Shown here in pieces: positions 61,165 to 64,000 of a stretch of 64,000 nucleotides of DNA (positions are counted from its first letter, which is position 1; every line of letters starts with the position of its first letter). Made by a program: the position numbers and the translations under genes. Below the pieces are notes generated by a model, which did not search any database, was not told the origin of the DNA, and was given only the letters and a program-made list of their open reading frames with translations. Source of the stretch: Leadbetterella sp964489955. GTDB lineage: Bacteria > Bacteroidota > Bacteroidia > Cytophagales > Spirosomataceae. Location of the stretch: the NCBI GenBank assembly GCA_964489955.1, contig CAZBAV010000011.1, positions 14,729-78,728 on the forward strand, in the 5' to 3' direction.

Positions 61165-63531
61165 TTATCTAAACGATACTTCCTGGATTAGGATTTTTTG
61201 GTTTCTGATAATTTCTATAGAGGAACGTCCCGTCCAGTTGACTTCTTGAAAAATACTTAAGAGATCTTTGTAATTTTTCACCTCTTTCAAATTCATTTTA
61301 CGAATTACATCACCTTTCTTTAACGGAGATTTATCAAGAATGGAATGTTTTTCAATACTCTCAATAATCACTCCGTACTCATCTGGCAAACCATAGGCAG
61401 ACCGATCCCCTAATCCCGTTACATTCCTCAGCTTAGCTCCTAACCACGAAATCTCCGTTGAAGAAGAATCCAGAGAGGTGGTACTTACATCAGGAAGTGG
61501 TATCTCTTTAGCTTGTAACTTTAAAGAGGATGAAACAACTCCGAACTTGTCCATAGGAAAATTACGAAATCCTAACTTTATGGCGGGGCTTTCATTCTTT
61601 ACAGTGTAGTTGCCCTTGGCCATATCAATAAAGATAGGATTTCCCGCAAGACTGTTTTGGTCGGTGCCATTTGCTCTTGCAGCCTGCAAGTCCCCATCCT
61701 CCACAAATAAGTTATAGTCTACTTCTTTGCCCCAATCGTTAATCTGAATAGGATAATAAGGCTTTAACACAATATTTCTTCTGAAAACATCCCCACTGTT
61801 TTTAAACCAAACGTGCGGATGGAACGAGTTGTTTACAATGATATTATTCTCTACCAAACGGTTAAACCCTTCCCTTAGCTTGATGCCCCCATTTAAACAG
61901 AGATTATTATAAATATGATAATTACTGCTTCCGTCATCTAAATCAATATCCCAGCCATGGTCACATCTAAACCTATTATTGCGTATAGTCACCGTTTTAG
62001 ATGCATCTAAAAGTATAAGCTCGGGATGCTGACTTACAAGCGAGTCCATTTTTACCCTGTCAGCATGCCAAAACCTATCTCGGCCCCAAGAATTAAAAGA
62101 TCCATGATCTCCTGTTTCAAGTACCGTATTAAAGACATCATTAAATTCTATAATGTGCCCGCCCCAGGTACCTTCGCTGATGTTGATACCGGCACGTGGC
62201 ACGTTATAGATAGTATTATTGCTTACGGTAATATCCATTGCCATTGAAATCTGAACACCTGCCACCTGTTTTTCTACCTGACCAAGGTCATGCATAAGAT
62301 TATCGTGGACTTTGCACTCAGAAGGATAATTATTTGATTTAGGCCCCTTTTCTTTGTCCAGTAAAGAAAATTCAACGGCTTCGTAATACTCAAAGCTGGG
62401 TGAGCGTACAGCCTCCGAATTCCCCACGAAAGATACGCCGCTTGCACCTATATTTTCTATATGACAACCAGACACTTCACTCTTTCTATTATAATTAGAG
62501 AAGAAAACTGCGTTGCCGCCTATTTCCATAAAATGGCATTTTAATATCTGGCAATGTTCCGTTCCTTCCAGTATTACAGCTCCACCCCGGTATATTGTCC
62601 AGTCACTTCGGAGTAACGGCTCTTTGGTTTCCATAAATGTGCGTAATACATGCCTGAATTCTATTTCTTCTAAACTGATATTCTTTATAGGAGCATTTTC
62701 GCTCCCTCTAAATTCTACCAGGCTTTTTAGCTGAGGGGAAAATAATTTTGCCCCTACTAGTTCAGCAGGTTTTTCAGTATAGAGGTAAATATGTCCTGTG
62801 TTTTTATCAAAATACCATTCATCCGGACTGTCTAGTTCCTCGAAGATATTCTCTATAAACCTGTATTGATCATGCATACCCAATTGGCGGTTATTCTGAA
62901 ACCCGCCTTCCATCTTTAGCTGACCGTTTGCCTCCTTACCGGTTACCTTATAATGATATCCTCCCCACTCATGTTTATGCAAAGCGTGAATAAATGCTCC
63001 CTCCGGATTTTTCCATGTCCTAATTTTTGAAGGAGACAAAACGTCTTCGCTGTATCCTCCAAAATGGCTGCTGCCGGGGTTATAATTTGGATATCTTGCC
63101 ATTCTCAGCTTTTTATCGTTGATAAAGAGCTGATCAAATAGAGTATTTGATGATACTTTGGCCTTAAAAATATTTCCTTGATGTTGTGTCCATTGGAGAT
63201 TGAGAGACAAAGCTCCACTTAAAACTACTCTTTCGGAGTTGTATGATTTATATTCTACCTTCTCATTAGTGTTGCGTGAATCCAGAGCGGTAAATATTAT
63301 GGGTTTAGTAAGGTAATAGGTTCCTTCTCGTATATACACTGTTACAGGTTCCCTTATACTTCTTACTTTAATTTGGGCTGCTTCAAAAGTTGCAAGGGGC
63401 TTGCTTTGTGTTCCGGGGTTGTTATCGTTCCCGTTTTTTGAAATAAATAATTCTCTCGAATATCCTTGAAGGCAAAGGAAACAGAAAAGAAGGCATGCAG
63501 AAAAACTTAAATTGCTTTTTAATTCTCTCAT
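61165..63531 (-). CDS. Secreted right-handed beta-helix protein with C-terminal PDZ domain
   Basis: 788 residues with a signal peptide (about 1-25). The start of the mature part, ELFISKNGNDNNPGTQSKPLATFEAAQ, is common to beta-helix glycan enzymes. The parallel beta-helix runs from about 100 to 640 with Asn ladders (ITVSNNTIYNVPRAGINI, VTIRNNRFRCD, NYHIYNNLCLNGG) and a loop ETGDHGSFNSWGRDRFW. The last 90 residues are a PDZ domain (GVIIESIEKHSILDKSPLKKGDVIRKMN). It probably acts on a polysaccharide (GH141-like), but the activity is not certain. Confidence 0.85.
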   Translation of the reverse strand: MRELKSNLSFSACLLFCFLCLQGYSRELFISKNGNDNNPGTQSKPLATFEAAQIKVRSIREPVTVYIREGTYYLTKPIIFTALDSRNTNEKVEYKSYNSERVVLSGALSLNLQWTQHQGNIFKAKVSSNTLFDQLFINDKKLRMARYPNYNPGSSHFGGYSEDVLSPSKIRTWKNPEGAFIHALHKHEWGGYHYKVTGKEANGQLKMEGGFQNNRQLGMHDQYRFIENIFEELDSPDEWYFDKNTGHIYLYTEKPAELVGAKLFSPQLKSLVEFRGSENAPIKNISLEEIEFRHVLRTFMETKEPLLRSDWTIYRGGAVILEGTEHCQILKCHFMEIGGNAVFFSNYNRKSEVSGCHIENIGASGVSFVGNSEAVRSPSFEYYEAVEFSLLDKEKGPKSNNYPSECKVHDNLMHDLGQVEKQVAGVQISMAMDITVSNNTIYNVPRAGINISEGTWGGHIIEFNDVFNTVLETGDHGSFNSWGRDRFWHADRVKMDSLVSQHPELILLDASKTVTIRNNRFRCDHGWDIDLDDGSSNYHIYNNLCLNGGIKLREGFNRLVENNIIVNNSFHPHVWFKNSGDVFRRNIVLKPYYPIQINDWGKEVDYNLFVEDGDLQAARANGTDQNSLAGNPIFIDMAKGNYTVKNESPAIKLGFRNFPMDKFGVVSSSLKLQAKEIPLPDVSTTSLDSSSTEISWLGAKLRNVTGLGDRSAYGLPDEYGVIIESIEKHSILDKSPLKKGDVIRKMNLKEVKNYKDLLSIFQEVNWTGRSSIEIIRNQKILIQEVSFR

Positions 63532-63761
63532 TTTATTCTAATAAAGTTGATTAAACATGGACATATAAAATTACGGGATAAAACGAAATTTCTGCTTTAT
63601 TCTTAACTAAATATTTCTAATCACCTGATCCGAATGTCTAGTGTAATCTGACCTCTATTTTCCCTTTCGGCTTTTGCAGCCCGAGTAAGGGCGAACCTAT
63701 CAACAATCTGAACACTGACCTTTATTATCCTTTGCATATGATTTAGAGAAACAAAAGGCTC

Positions 63762-63790
63762 TAGTTTACTTCAGCGAGTAGAAATATTTA
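63762..63790 (+). repeat. Partial copy C of the MITE-like family
   Basis: TAGTTTACTTCAGCGAGT (63762-63779) is identical to the end of copy A, and similarity fades about ten bases later. No second end is visible. It lies in the 370-base gap 63532-63902, which otherwise holds nothing I can name. Confidence 0.55.
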
Positions 63791-63902
63791 TAAAACATAG
63801 ACATTGTAACCGATGTAGGGAGTAAACAAGCGACTTCCAGTAGTATTCTTTAGCCTCTAATGTTTCACTGATTATACCCTCATCTATTCAATGTTTCTAT
63901 TC

Positions 63903-64000
63903 TTACCTTAAAATAATTTCTCTGATTTCGACACTTCCACCTGCCCTTAATATGGGATTAGAAGTAGCCAACAAACTGGCAGATGCTAAATCTTCTGCCT
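63903..64000 (-). CDS. C-terminal end of a protein entering from the right edge
   Basis: An open frame of 32 codons runs from the right edge to a TAA at 63903-63905, ending ATSNPILRAGGSVEIREIIL then Arg. The pattern of small residues, a G-G-S-V-E-I strand and a final hydrophobic strand recalls the ends of secreted Bacteroidota proteins with a stacked beta domain. Too short for a family call. Confidence 0.4.
   Translation of the reverse strand, partial: AEDLASASLLATSNPILRAGGSVEIREIILR

Noticed and set aside
1..64000. tRNA, rRNA and CRISPR arrays
   Set aside because: I looked for these in the gene-free gaps and found no cloverleaf-like sequence, rRNA segment or spaced direct repeats.

Overview
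The window is chromosomal DNA from a member of the Bacteroidota, most likely the class Cytophagia. The support is a TonB receptor with a carboxypeptidase-like N-terminus followed by a DUF4249 lipoprotein, promoters of the TAnnTTTG type, start regions without Shine-Dalgarno sequences except at rpsU, and many short secreted lipoproteins. It is AT-rich and densely coding. I found no rRNA, tRNA, CRISPR array or intact transposase.

Left part (1-38.4 kb), mostly housekeeping: a TPR lipoprotein cut by the left edge; a TonB receptor/DUF4249 pair; a phosphoserine phosphatase-phosphoglycerate dehydrogenase fusion; a run of small enzymes (VOC, GrpB, GNAT, ASCH, DinB); the 2-methylcitrate genes prpB-prpC-prpD with an acyl-CoA thioesterase and an acyl-CoA dehydrogenase; a Na/Pi transporter, a YggS-type PLP protein and a long RluA-type pseudouridine synthase; lemA with two TPM-domain genes; rpsU with a xerC/D-type recombinase; an M1 peptidase; sugar nucleotide genes galE-rfbB-rfbA; an aminopeptidase P; hemN; nuoA-nuoB behind an arginyltransferase-like gene; an AraC regulator and glgB; then a STAS protein, RNase Z and a DUF4287 protein.

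Middle part (38.4-49.2 kb), looser and partly decayed: a leucine-rich repeat protein, alaS, a two-gene locus of unknown function, an antitoxin with only a stub of its toxin, a satD-type gene pair with three evenly spaced palindromes on its promoter, a small terminal-inverted-repeat element, an SGNH-like lipoprotein, a tiny secreted protein with two PBCV basic adaptor motifs, and a broken lipoprotein gene.

Right part (49.2-64 kb), secreted and stress functions: a GH20 hexosaminidase, a TlpA-type thioredoxin, a lipocalin, an AraC regulator, two ferritin-like proteins, fasciclin, MsrB, an ECF sigma factor with an RskA-type anti-sigma factor, and a beta-helix protein with a PDZ domain.

The most interesting signal is a shared promoter sequence, AA(A/T)CC-N14-(C/T)TCGTA. 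It lies 26-32 bases before the ferritin-like, fasciclin and msrB genes, all beside the ECF sigma gene, and probably defines that sigma factor's regulon. Next come the three palindromes at an exact 29-base period over the satD promoter, a family of short inverted-repeat elements flanking the stress cluster, the rpsU leader (strong Shine-Dalgarno, and a terminator that contains the start codon of the recombinase gene), and an FNR-like dyad before hemN.
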